A stretch of DNA of 64,000 bases from Lutibacter sp. B1 (GCF_012524075.1 NZ_JAAZUI010000010.1:54972-118971); one strand, 5' to 3'; counted from the stretch's first letter, positions 49,231 through 57,534 are shown. Notes: generated by a model from the letters alone, not told the origin. Program-made: numbers and translations.

Positions 49231-49596
49231 CTAATTATTTTTTTTATTTTCTATAATTTTAATGATTTCCCGAAGTTCATCAGCACTAATTTTTTCTTCA
49301 TTAGCAAAAAATGAAACCACATTTTTATATGAATTTTCAAAATAATTATGAATAGCATTCGAAAAATATTTTTTTCGGTATTCTTCTTTTGAAATTGTTG
49401 GAAAGTATCTGTGAGTATTTCCAAAAGCATCATGATTTATAAAACCTTTATCTTCCATTTTTCTAATTACTGTTGAAACAGTGTTGTAGTGCGGTTTAGG
49501 GTCTGGAAGTTCAGCAATTACTTCTTTTACAAAAGCTTTTTTCAATTTCCATAAAACGTGCATTATTTCTTCTTCTTTACTTGTAAGTTTGTCCAT
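49231..49596 (-). CDS. BlaI/MecI-family transcriptional repressor
   Basis: 121 residues. Winged-helix N-terminus: LTSKEEEIMHVLWKLKKAFV, KEVIAELPDPKPHYNTVSTV, IRKMEDKGFINHDAFGNTHR. A C-terminal dimerisation helix region follows (YFENSYKNVVSFFANEEKIS). In the BlaI family the repressor is cleaved when the partner M56 protease is activated. It is co-transcribed with that gene. A palindromic operator overlaps its promoter. Confidence 0.94.
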   Translation of the reverse strand: MDKLTSKEEEIMHVLWKLKKAFVKEVIAELPDPKPHYNTVSTVIRKMEDKGFINHDAFGNTHRYFPTISKEEYRKKYFSNAIHNYFENSYKNVVSFFANEEKISADELREIIKIIENKKNN

Positions 49597-49614
49597 TTCT
49601 TATAAATTTTTAAA

Positions 49615-49622
49615 CAAATATA
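49615..49622 (-). promoter_or_regulatory. -7 promoter box of the BlaI-M56 operon
   Basis: The minus strand reads TATATTTG, matching TAnnTTTG, 18 bases before the blaI-like ATG and directly beside the operator. Confidence 0.55.
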
Positions 49623-49658
49623 AACTATAAAATTAGTTGTACAACTATAAAATTAGTT
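49623..49658. promoter_or_regulatory. Probable BlaI operator
   Basis: Two copies of AACTATAAAATTAGTT (from 49623 and from 49643, period 20) are each dyads (AACTA-N6-TAGTT). Their junction forms the perfect palindrome TAGTTGTACAACTA (49634-49647) with the TGTACA core expected of BlaI/MecI operators. It sits between -7 and the -33 region, ideal for autorepression. Confidence 0.65.
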
Positions 49659-49720
49659 ATTTAACAAAAAATTAGGTTTTCTTAATTTTGAGTAGAACTT
49701 AAAAGCCTGTTTAATTCTAT

Positions 49721-49728
49721 TATATTTG
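49721..49728 (+). promoter_or_regulatory. -7 promoter box of the cation exchanger gene
   Basis: TATATTTG matches TAnnTTTG, 15 bases before ATG 49744. The TTG at 49726 that could lengthen the gene lies inside this box. Confidence 0.55.
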
Positions 49729-49743
49729 CAAAAATATTTTTTT

Positions 49744-50676
49744 ATGAATTTACTTTTTATAGTACTTGGATTGGTATTGTTGATTTTAGGAGGGAATTGG
49801 TTGTTAAAATCGGCAGTAGGCTTTTCATTACGCTTAAATATTCCAAAAATTGTTATTGGGATGACCATTGTTTCTTTTGCTACTTCGGCTCCTGAACTAA
49901 TAGTAAGTATAAAATCGGCCTTAGAAGGCCATGCAGATATTGCTTTAGGAAATGTTATAGGCTCAAATATTGCTAATTTAGGCTTAGTACTTGCTATTAC
50001 AATTTTACTTTCAACTATTAGTGTTGAAAAAAGCTTTTATAAAACAGATTGGCCTGTGATGATGATATCTTCGTTATTATTATATGGTTTTATTGCTTTT
50101 GATGGTGAGTTGCAGCAATATGAAGGTATTATACTATTTTCATCATTAATCATCTTTCTTATCTACTTATTAAAATTTCAAAAACCGGCAGTTGTTGATG
50201 AATCTTTTGAAGAAGAGGATTTACCATTGTATAAAGATGTTTTGTTTTTAATTATTGGTGGAGTTGGATTATGGGGAGGATCAGAACTATTAATTGATGG
50301 GGCTGTTGGAATGGCAAAAACCTTTAATATTAGTGAGAGAGTTATAGGTATTACCATTGTGTCAATTGGTACAAGTATACCTGAGTTAGCGGCTTCTGTA
50401 ATTGCAGTATTGAAAAAAGAAAAAGCAATTTCATTAGGAAATTTAATAGGATCGAATATTTTTAATATTTTGGCCGTTTTAGGAATTACATCAATTATTA
50501 CACCAATAACAGTAACAGATCAAGGCTTATTAACAAGTGATATTTACTGGATGCTTTGTTTTGCAATTTTAATATTTCCACTGGTTTTCATACCTGTTAA
50601 AATGAAATTAACATGGAAAGAAGGTTTAATACTTATTTTGTTGTACGGAGTATTTATTTTTCAAATGATAACTTAA
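49744..50676 (+). CDS. CaCA-family sodium/calcium (K+-dependent type) antiporter
   Basis: 310 residues with ten membrane spans in two homologous halves. Each half carries an alpha repeat: GMTIVSFATSAPELIVSIKS with GNVIGSNIANLG, and GITIVSIGTSIPELAASVIA with GNLIGSNIFNIL. It exchanges Na+ for Ca2+ across the inner membrane. The start was set at ATG 49744 because the upstream TTG is part of the promoter. A strong terminator follows. Confidence 0.94.
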   Translation: MNLLFIVLGLVLLILGGNWLLKSAVGFSLRLNIPKIVIGMTIVSFATSAPELIVSIKSALEGHADIALGNVIGSNIANLGLVLAITILLSTISVEKSFYKTDWPVMMISSLLLYGFIAFDGELQQYEGIILFSSLIIFLIYLLKFQKPAVVDESFEEEDLPLYKDVLFLIIGGVGLWGGSELLIDGAVGMAKTFNISERVIGITIVSIGTSIPELAASVIAVLKKEKAISLGNLIGSNIFNILAVLGITSIITPITVTDQGLLTSDIYWMLCFAILIFPLVFIPVKMKLTWKEGLILILLYGVFIFQMIT

Positions 50677-50687
50677 ATTATAACTAT

Positions 50688-50720
50688 AAAAAAGCCCTGA
50701 AATATTTCAGGGCTTTTTTT
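50688..50720. terminator. Bidirectional terminator between the exchanger gene and glnA
   Basis: Palindrome with arms AAAAAGCCCTGAAAT / ATTTCAGGGCTTTTT centred at 50703/50704. Confidence 0.88.
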
Positions 50721-50745
50721 ATTTGAATTAGTTAATTAAAAAATC

Positions 50746-51750
50746 TTATACTGCTGATTTTACTGTTTTAATTATTCTGGCAGCAATTTTGTATGGATCT
50801 CCGTTTGAAGCTGGTCTTCTGTCTTCTAGCCAACCTTTCCATCCTCTTTCAACAGTCATAATAGGGATACGTATTGAAGCTCCTCTGTCTGAAACACCAA
50901 AACTAAAGTCTGTGATAGCAGCAGTTTCATGTTTACCTGTTAAACGTAGATCGTTATAAGCACCGTAAACTGCTATATGTTCGTTTACAACAGGACGGAA
51001 TGCTTCACATATTTTTTCGTATATAGCTTTATCACCGCAAGTTCTTAATACTTCGTTAGAAAAGTTTGCGTGCATACCAGAACCATTCCAATCAGTATCA
51101 CCTAATGGCTTTGGATGCCAATTAACAGCCAAACCATACTCTTCACCTAATCTTTCCAATAAATAACGTGCTACCCAAATTTGATCTCCGGCTTCTTTTG
51201 CTCCTTTTGAAAAAATTTGGAATTCCCATTGTCCGGCAGCAACTTCGGCATTAATACCTTCTATATTAATACCTGCTTCAATACATAAATCAATATGTCT
51301 TTCTACCATTTCTCTTCCAAAAGAATTTTTTGCTCCTACCGAGCAATAAAATTGACCTTGAGGTGTTTGATCTCTTGGAAAACCTAAAGGTAAATTTGTT
51401 TCCGGATCCCATAAAAAGTATTCTTGTTCAAATCCAAACCAAAAATCATCGTCATCATCATCAATAGTAGCTCTCCCATTAGTTACATGTGGTGTGCTAT
51501 CTGCATTTAAAACTTCACACATTACTAAAAAACCATCTTTTCTTGCCGGATCCGGATATAAAGCTACAGGTTGTAATAAACAGTCAGAAGAACCGCCTTC
51601 GGCTTGTCTAGTTGAACTTCCATCAAAAGCCCACAAAGGACAATCTTCTAACTTGCCAGTAAAATCAGTTTCAATTTTTGTTTTACTTCTAAGGTTTGCA
51701 GTAGGTTGGTAACCGTCAAGCCAAATGTATTCAAGTTTAGATTTGCTCAT
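50746..51750 (-). CDS. Glutamine synthetase type II (eukaryote-like)
   Basis: ATP-dependent synthesis of glutamine from glutamate and ammonia. At 334 residues it is a GSII enzyme: KLEYIWLDGYQPTANLRSKT, CPLWAFDGSSTRQAEG, WFGFEQEYFLWD, EVAAGQWEFQIFSKG, DTDWNGSGMHANFSNE and GVSDRGASIRIPIMT. It lacks the adenylylation loop of GSI, so control is probably transcriptional. It is divergent from a GSIII gene across 248 bases. Confidence 0.95.
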   Translation of the reverse strand: MSKSKLEYIWLDGYQPTANLRSKTKIETDFTGKLEDCPLWAFDGSSTRQAEGGSSDCLLQPVALYPDPARKDGFLVMCEVLNADSTPHVTNGRATIDDDDDDFWFGFEQEYFLWDPETNLPLGFPRDQTPQGQFYCSVGAKNSFGREMVERHIDLCIEAGINIEGINAEVAAGQWEFQIFSKGAKEAGDQIWVARYLLERLGEEYGLAVNWHPKPLGDTDWNGSGMHANFSNEVLRTCGDKAIYEKICEAFRPVVNEHIAVYGAYNDLRLTGKHETAAITDFSFGVSDRGASIRIPIMTVERGWKGWLEDRRPASNGDPYKIAARIIKTVKSAV

Positions 51751-51793
51751 AATATAATAGTGTTTAGTTATAAATATCGTAAAAAATTAATCG

Positions 51794-51801
51794 CAAATAT
51801 A
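51794..51801 (-). promoter_or_regulatory. -7 promoter box of the GSII gene
   Basis: The minus strand reads TATATTTG, matching TAnnTTTG, 43 bases before the GSII start. Confidence 0.55.
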
Positions 51802-51830
51802 ATTTAAAAGATTTTAACCTCTAAAATTTA

Positions 51831-51890
51831 AGGGTATTTTTTAAATATAGATTTAATATTTTTATTGATACCCTATTTTTTTTAGGGTTA
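51831..51890. promoter_or_regulatory. AGGGTAT / ATACCCT inverted repeat between GSII and GSIII
   Basis: AGGGTAT (51831-51837) and ATACCCT (51868-51874) are perfect inverted copies, with a third related site, AGGGTTA (51884-51890). GC-containing boxes are rare in this AT-rich spacer and lie just upstream of the GSII -7 box. A shared nitrogen-responsive operator is a reasonable inference. Confidence 0.4.
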
Positions 51891-51998
51891 AATGAAATAT
51901 TTTTAAAAAAATAATAAAAAATTAAAATATAATACATTAAAAAAATAATTTAAAAAATTATGTATCTTAGTTACTTCAATTTTTAAGCTATAAAGTAA

Positions 51999-54185
51999 AT
52001 GGGACAGCTAAGATTTAAAGCCATTGAATTGGCTCAAAGTAGAAATCCAATAGATGTAAAAGAAACAAATAAGCGTTCAGAAATTTTTGGTAAAAATGTA
52101 TTTAATGAAAGTACAATGCGCCAATATTTAACTAAAGAAGCATTGAAAGGTGTTATGAGTGCTATTGAACATGGTAAAAAAATTGACCGTAAAATTGCTA
52201 ATCAAGTTTCTTCAGCAATGAAAGAGTGGGCTTTATCAAAAGGAGTAACACATTATACTCATTGGTTTCAGCCTTTAACGGGTGCAACTGCAGAAAAACA
52301 CGATGCATTTTTTGAAACTATTGGAGGAGGTTTGGCTATTGAAAGATTTGATGGAGATCAATTGGCACAACAAGAACCCGATGCTTCCAGTTTTCCTAGC
52401 GGAGGTATTAGAAATACTTTTGAAGCGCGTGGTTATACAGCTTGGGATCCTACTTCACCTGCATTTATTTATGGAACAACTTTATGTATTCCAACCATAT
52501 TTGTTGCGTATACCGGTGAAGCTTTAGATAATAAAACACCGTTATTAAAAGCGCTTCACGCAGTTGATAAAGCTGCAACTGAAGTTTGTAAATATTTCGA
52601 CAAAAACGTAAAAAAGGTAACTTCATCTTTAGGTTGGGAGCAAGAATATTTTTTAGTTGATAAAGCATTAGCAGGAAGTAGACCGGACATTACTTTAACT
52701 GGCAGAACATTATTAGGACATTCACCGGCAAAAGGCCAACAATTAGATGATCATTATTTTGGATCAATTCCAAGTAGAGCCCTCAATTTTATGAGAGATT
52801 TAGAAACGGAATCGATGTTGTTAGGAATTCCTGTAAAAACACGTCATAATGAAGTTGCTCCAAATCAATTTGAATTAGCACCTATTTTTGAAGAATGTAA
52901 TTTAGCTGTAGACCATAACTCATTATTAATGGATATAATGGGTAAAGTTGCTTCTCGTCATAATTTTAAAATTTTATTACACGAAAAGCCATTTGCTGGA
53001 GTTAACGGTTCTGGTAAACATAATAACTGGTCACTTTCAACTGATACGGGTATTAATCTATTAGGTCCGGGCAAAACACCAATGAGTAATTTACAATTTT
53101 TAACTTTTTTTATTAATACTATTAAAGCAGTATATAATTATGAAGAATTATTGCGAGCAGCTATTGCATCTGCAAGTAACGATCATAGATTAGGAGCCAA
53201 TGAAGCACCTCCTGCCATAATTTCTGTTTTTATTGGAGAGCAACTTTCTAAAGTTTTAGATGAACTGGAAGGTGTTACTAAAGGTAAATTATCTCCAGAA
53301 GAAAAAACAGAATTAAAATTAAATGTAGTTGGTAAAATACCTGATGTATTGTTAGACAATACTGATAGAAATAGAACATCTCCTTTTGCTTTTACAGGTA
53401 ATAAATTTGAGTTTAGAGCTGTTGGTTCAAGTGCAAACTGTGCTAATCCAATGACTGTTTTAAACTCAATTGTAGCAAAACAGTTAAAAGATTTTAAATT
53501 AGAAGTAGATGCTTTAATTGATGAGAAAGGACTGAAAAAAGACGAAGCTATATTTAATGTATTGAGAGAATATATCAAATCTTTAAAAAATATTTTATTT
53601 GAAGGAAATGGTTATAGTGAAGAATGGGAAAAAGAAGCTAAAAAGAGAGGATTAAGCAATAATAAAACTACTCCAAAAGCATTAAAAGCCAGAATTTCTA
53701 AAAAAGCAATAGAATTATTTGAAGAAATGGATGTGATGAGTAGAGTAGAAATTGAAGCTCGTTATGAAATTGAAATTGAAGAATATACTATGCGTATTCA
53801 AATAGAATCTAGGGTTTTAGGAGATATAGCAGGTAATCATGTTGTACCAACAGCAGTTCGTTATCAAAATATGTTAATTGAAAATGTTTCAGGATTAAAA
53901 GAAATATTTGACAACAATTTCGAAAAATACGCCAGCGAACAAATTTTGTTGATCGAAAAAATTTCTGAACATATAGAGGCAATTCATTCAAAAATTGATG
54001 AAATGATAGCTGCACGTAAAGAAGCTAATAAAATTGAAAATGCTGTTGCTAAAGCTGAAGCCTATTGTTTTAAAGTAAAACCTTTCTTTGATGAAATTAG
54101 ATATCACTGTGATAAATTGGAATTAATGGTTGATGATGAAATTTGGCCATTAACAAAATACAGAGAATTATTATTTACCCGATAA
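51999..54185 (+). CDS. glnN: Glutamine synthetase type III
   Basis: 728-residue GSIII enzyme, a second glutamine synthetase unrelated in size to GSII. Family signatures: FTHWFQPLTG-like THYTHWFQPLTGATAEKHDA, FPSGGIRNTFEARGYTAWDP, TSSLGWEQEYFLVDKAL, RHNEVAPNQFELAP, EKPFAGVNGSGKHNNWSLST, ASNDHRLGANEAPPAI and FTGNKFEFRAVGSSANCANP. Having GSII and GSIII back to back suggests conditional use of one or the other under nitrogen stress (inference). Confidence 0.96.
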   Translation: MGQLRFKAIELAQSRNPIDVKETNKRSEIFGKNVFNESTMRQYLTKEALKGVMSAIEHGKKIDRKIANQVSSAMKEWALSKGVTHYTHWFQPLTGATAEKHDAFFETIGGGLAIERFDGDQLAQQEPDASSFPSGGIRNTFEARGYTAWDPTSPAFIYGTTLCIPTIFVAYTGEALDNKTPLLKALHAVDKAATEVCKYFDKNVKKVTSSLGWEQEYFLVDKALAGSRPDITLTGRTLLGHSPAKGQQLDDHYFGSIPSRALNFMRDLETESMLLGIPVKTRHNEVAPNQFELAPIFEECNLAVDHNSLLMDIMGKVASRHNFKILLHEKPFAGVNGSGKHNNWSLSTDTGINLLGPGKTPMSNLQFLTFFINTIKAVYNYEELLRAAIASASNDHRLGANEAPPAIISVFIGEQLSKVLDELEGVTKGKLSPEEKTELKLNVVGKIPDVLLDNTDRNRTSPFAFTGNKFEFRAVGSSANCANPMTVLNSIVAKQLKDFKLEVDALIDEKGLKKDEAIFNVLREYIKSLKNILFEGNGYSEEWEKEAKKRGLSNNKTTPKALKARISKKAIELFEEMDVMSRVEIEARYEIEIEEYTMRIQIESRVLGDIAGNHVVPTAVRYQNMLIENVSGLKEIFDNNFEKYASEQILLIEKISEHIEAIHSKIDEMIAARKEANKIENAVAKAEAYCFKVKPFFDEIRYHCDKLELMVDDEIWPLTKYRELLFTR

Positions 54186-54529
54186 TAACCCAAAATAAGC
54201 TTTTTTTTTCAAATTTTATGCTATTTACTGTATAAAATGTACTATTCATATATTTTAGTGAAAAAAAATTTGAAAAACACAATTATGTATGTACATTAGT
54301 CGTGAGAAAAAATTGTAAAATACATATTGTAAATTATAATTTTAATATCCCCATAAATTAACAAACATTACCCCACTGTTTAAACCCCAATTATTGTTTT
54401 GCCCCAAATTATAAGTTTATAGAACTTTTTATGGTATAGTTATATCGTTTAAAGAAGTTCAAATCCCCTATAAATTTGTGAGATTTACTAATTTATTTTT
54501 ATTTACTAATGTTTAAATTTTTTATTATT
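54186..54529 (+). promoter_or_regulatory. Upstream region of the curli operon with CCCC sites
   Basis: Five CCCC runs occur in otherwise AT-rich DNA: 54349-54352, 54371-54374, 54385-54388, 54402-54405 and 54465-54468. Four of them share CCCCA followed by A/T bases ending TTA or similar. The -7 box TAAATTTG is at 54471-54478, directly after the last site, and the leader is about 50 bases. The cluster looks like a multi-site operator for an unidentified regulator. Confidence 0.5.
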
Positions 54530-55816
54530 ATGAAAAAACAAATTTTTTATTTGGCAGCATTTTTAATGGGTTCTTCATTAATCTTTGCTCAGAACACAAG
54601 TGCTGTTACTTCAACAGGAAACGACAACATGGGTGTTGTATTACAAGTGGGCGATTTAAATAGCGCTACTATTACTCAAGATGGTGTATTAAACGGTTAC
54701 GGTGCAGATTCCAATTATGCAGGTATTACACAGGTTGGATATGATAACGAATCAGTTATAGACCAACAAGGTGATGAAAATGTAGCATTGGCTACTCAAT
54801 TAGGATTTGGAAATATTTCAAACCAACAATTAGGTGATGCAGGTAAAGCAGAATATAACTTTGCTGCAGTTTTACAAGTTGGTGGTTATAACACAGCGGA
54901 TCAATTACAACGTTGGGATAATAACACAGCTTTTATTTCACAATTTGGTTTTGGAAACTATGCTGAACAAGAACAAGCAACAGGTACAGATCATGCTATT
55001 GGAAGTTTTGCATCTATTTTCCAAGTAGGTTTAGGAAACTGGGCTTCTCAATATCAATTTGGTGAAATGAATACTGCTTTTGCAACTCAAGATGGTTGGT
55101 TTAATTTAGCTACTCAAATTCAAGAGGGTGACGGTAACTATGCTGCTGTTTGGCAAAAAGGAGTAGGAAATAAATCTTACGAAAACCAAGTAGGAGATGG
55201 TAATTTCTCATGGAGTACACAAAAAGGTTTTGGTAACTTTAGCGTTGTTAACCAATTAGGTGATGATAACATGCAATTTACCAGCCAAAAAGGAATGTTT
55301 AATACAGCATTTACTTACCAAGAAGGTGATGATAATTTCTCAAAAACCAAACAAAAAGGAATGTTTAATTTAGCATCTACTTTACAATATGGTGATGATA
55401 ATACTGCTAAAACTAAACAATATGGTGCTGGTAATATGAGTGTTACTGCACAACTAGGTGAAAGTAATGAAGCTTATACAAAACAATATGGTTTTAGTAA
55501 TATGAGTGTTACTGCACAATTAGGTGAAAGTAATGAAGCTTCTACAAAACAAATGGGAGGTTTTAACTTAGCAGGAACTTTACAATTAGGTTATGAAAAT
55601 GAAGCTTCTACAATGCAAGATGGTTGGGGTAACGTAAGTGGAACTTTACAAGCAGGTTGGCAAAATGTAGCAAGTACTACACAAACAGGAGCTTACAACT
55701 TGGCATTAACAACTCAATTAGGAGGAGCAAATACTAGTATTATTACTCAAACAGGAAATGGTAATATGGCATTTGTTGCTCAATTTGGAGGACAATCTAG
55801 TTATACTCCTCAATAA
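54530..55816 (+). CDS. csgA: CsgA-like major curlin, long form
   Basis: 428-residue secreted amyloid subunit. A signal peptide (to SLIFAQ, about 20) and a short N-terminal segment precede about 35 half-repeats of 11 residues with the pattern N-x-A-x3-Q-x-G-x2 (for example NMSVTAQLGES, NEASTKQMGGF). This is the strand-turn unit of curlin. E. coli CsgA is about 150 residues, so this form is nearly three times as long. Adjacent near-identical 66-base units show recent tandem duplication. ATG 54530 (MKKQIFYLAAF) was preferred over 54509 because it starts a clean signal peptide. A terminator follows it inside the operon. Confidence 0.88.
   Translation: MKKQIFYLAAFLMGSSLIFAQNTSAVTSTGNDNMGVVLQVGDLNSATITQDGVLNGYGADSNYAGITQVGYDNESVIDQQGDENVALATQLGFGNISNQQLGDAGKAEYNFAAVLQVGGYNTADQLQRWDNNTAFISQFGFGNYAEQEQATGTDHAIGSFASIFQVGLGNWASQYQFGEMNTAFATQDGWFNLATQIQEGDGNYAAVWQKGVGNKSYENQVGDGNFSWSTQKGFGNFSVVNQLGDDNMQFTSQKGMFNTAFTYQEGDDNFSKTKQKGMFNLASTLQYGDDNTAKTKQYGAGNMSVTAQLGESNEAYTKQYGFSNMSVTAQLGESNEASTKQMGGFNLAGTLQLGYENEASTMQDGWGNVSGTLQAGWQNVASTTQTGAYNLALTTQLGGANTSIITQTGNGNMAFVAQFGGQSSYTPQ
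55433..55564 (+). repeat. 66-bp tandem repeat units within csgA
   Basis: Units beginning AATATGAGTGTTACTGCACA at 55433 and 55499 are nearly identical over 66 bases (22 residues). A second pair with period 66 begins near 55286 and 55352 (CAAAAAGGAATGTTTAAT). Confidence 0.75.
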
Positions 55817-55847
55817 GAAAAAATATAAGTTCTTTAAAACAGATGAT

Positions 55848-55876
55848 AAAAGGGGGATTATATATCCCTCTTTTTT
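55848..55876 (+). terminator. Terminator or attenuator between csgA and csgB
   Basis: GGGAT (55854-55858) / ATCCC (55864-55868), extended by A/T and G/T pairs to 55848 and 55874, then a T run. It would limit read-through into the export genes and raise the ratio of CsgA to the rest. Confidence 0.7.
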
Positions 55877-55893
55877 CTTAAATTTGAGATAAG

Positions 55894-56361
55894 ATGAAAA
55901 ATAATAGAAACATATTGCTTATAATTTTTTTAGTTTTTTGTGTATTATCTTTCAAAATTAATGCTCAACAAACTGATGAAAATACGTATATAATTAATAA
56001 ATATTTTCAAAATATTAATAATTCTGAGCAACTATTAGGAACAGAATCTAAATCGCTTAATCAAAATCAGGAACCAATTAACTACAATATAGCAAATAAA
56101 GCAGATTTAAACATAGTACAATTTGGTAATTATAATTATATAAATGTTAAATCCAATTCAATTAATCAAGATATAGGGCAGGTTGGTAATTATAATAATT
56201 ATGAATTTCTTACTTATTATGGTAGAAGCGATTTAAATTTTGAAGTTCAACAAATAGGTAATAATAATTACATACAAGTTTTAGGTGAAAATTCACTTAT
56301 AGATAATATGAAAATTATTCAAAAATCTGATTTTAAAACAATTACTATAACTAATTATTAA
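55894..56361 (+). CDS. csgB: CsgB-like minor curlin
   Basis: 155 residues with a signal peptide (to INAQQ, about 25), an Asn/Gln-rich segment, then a few curlin-like units (ADLNIVQFGNYNYI, INQDIGQVGNYNNY, LNFEVQQIGNNNYIQV). Its size, few repeats and position after csgA fit the nucleator role of CsgB, which templates CsgA polymerisation at the surface. Role assignment is by context. Confidence 0.7.
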   Translation: MKNNRNILLIIFLVFCVLSFKINAQQTDENTYIINKYFQNINNSEQLLGTESKSLNQNQEPINYNIANKADLNIVQFGNYNYINVKSNSINQDIGQVGNYNNYEFLTYYGRSDLNFEVQQIGNNNYIQVLGENSLIDNMKIIQKSDFKTITITNY

Positions 56362-56366
56362 TTTTT

Positions 56367-57089
56367 GTGAAACAAATATTAAACATAATATTGTTTTTCT
56401 TTTTAATAATAAAAGGGAGTTTATGTTTTTCTCAAGAAGATGATATTAAAGCTAAAATAGTAAGTAGAACAGTTGATAATTTAATTGATATTAAAGCTGT
56501 GGCACAAAATATGGAAGTAACTTATAAAGAAGGTTACACATATTTGCTATTTTCAATTAAAAAGGGAAGTAAAGGAAATTATTCACGAAATAGTCAGTCG
56601 GGAGAGTTTTCATTACAACCAAATGAAGAAAAAGAATTATCTACTTTAAAAATTAATATTCAAAAAGGAGAAGAATGTAAGGTTTATTTATTTATAAGAA
56701 AGGACGATTCATTAATCTCTAAAGATTCCACAATAATTTATTCGGCAGAGAGAACTGTTGAAAAAAAATATATTGCAGAAAGTGAAATTGAAATTAAAGG
56801 TTTAATTATAGAAGATGTAAAAACTAAATTAGGCAAAGATTTTTACGATTATTTATATCAAAAATATACTACATCAGGATTAAAATACCCATTCATTATT
56901 AATATTACTGAAAAACCAAGTATTGGTAGAGGAAGTAAGGTATCCATAGATGTAGATGATAGAATATTGTTTGAATTTATGACTAAACCTGATGATGAAT
57001 ATATCTTAGAGGCTGCAAATCAGGCATTATACTACATTAATAATTATTCTATACAAAGAAAATTATTATATAAAAACACAAAAATTTAA
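56367..57089 (+). CDS. csgE: CsgE curli chaperone with N-terminal CsgH-like domain
   Basis: 240 residues. Signal peptide to about 22. Residues about 27-120 form a beta-rich domain (YTYLLFSIKKGSKGNYSRNS, QSGEFSLQPNEEKELSTLKI) like CsgH, the amyloid-inhibiting curli chaperone of alphaproteobacteria. Residues about 140-232 match CsgE: EIKGLIIEDVKTKLGKDFYD, INITEKPSIGRGSKVSIDVD, ILFEFMTKPDDEYILEAANQ. CsgE caps the CsgG channel from the periplasm. The start is GTG at 56367, five bases after the csgB stop. Confidence 0.85.
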   Translation: MKQILNIILFFFLIIKGSLCFSQEDDIKAKIVSRTVDNLIDIKAVAQNMEVTYKEGYTYLLFSIKKGSKGNYSRNSQSGEFSLQPNEEKELSTLKINIQKGEECKVYLFIRKDDSLISKDSTIIYSAERTVEKKYIAESEIEIKGLIIEDVKTKLGKDFYDYLYQKYTTSGLKYPFIINITEKPSIGRGSKVSIDVDDRILFEFMTKPDDEYILEAANQALYYINNYSIQRKLLYKNTKI

Positions 57090-57110
57090 AACTTTTTAAT
57101 ATATTGTGGT

Positions 57111-57527
57111 ATGAAAAAAGTAAAATTACTCTCATTTATAATATTGTTTAGTTTTCCCTTTTTTTTAAAAGCTCAACAACTAGTTTATAAGCCTATTAAC
57201 CCAGCTTTTGGAGGTAATAATACGTATAATTATAATTGGTTACTGAGTTCAGCAGAAGCACAAAATAAATTTAAAGAAGAAACAGATGTAGGTTATGAGG
57301 AAAAGACTGAATTAGAGCAATTTACAGAAACATTAAATAGACAATTGTTAAATTCGTTATCACAAGACTTATTTCAACAAGAGTTTGGAGATGATGCATT
57401 AACAGTTGGAACCTATGTTTTTGGGAGTTTAGTTGTTGATATTACACCTACAACTGGAGGTCTGTCTATTAATGTATTAGATACAGAAACAGGCGATCAA
57501 ACTCAAATTATAATCCCAAATAACTAA
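57111..57527 (+). CDS. csgF: CsgF curli assembly factor
   Basis: 138 residues. After the signal peptide (to KAQQ) the mature N-terminus LVYKPINPAFGGNNTYNYNW matches CsgF, whose N-terminal segment lines the CsgG channel and whose outer part couples secretion to nucleation. The LLSSAEAQN helix and the LVVDITPTTGGLSINVLD strands also fit. It sits 21 bases after csgE and 7 bases before csgG. Confidence 0.93.
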   Translation: MKKVKLLSFIILFSFPFFLKAQQLVYKPINPAFGGNNTYNYNWLLSSAEAQNKFKEETDVGYEEKTELEQFTETLNRQLLNSLSQDLFQQEFGDDALTVGTYVFGSLVVDITPTTGGLSINVLDTETGDQTQIIIPNN

Positions 57528-57534
57528 ATATTCT

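Noticed and set aside
47691..49596. Considered a beta-lactam resistance regulator pair (blaR1-blaI)
   Set aside because: No penicillin-binding sensor domain and no beta-lactamase gene nearby; only the switch architecture is shared.
53183..53578. 131-codon minus-strand ORF
   Set aside because: It lies antisense within the GSIII gene, whose coding is certain; a frame shadow caused by codon bias.
54530..55816. Considered a CRISPR-like array because of regular repeats
   Set aside because: The repeats have no unique spacers, keep an open reading frame and encode curlin units.
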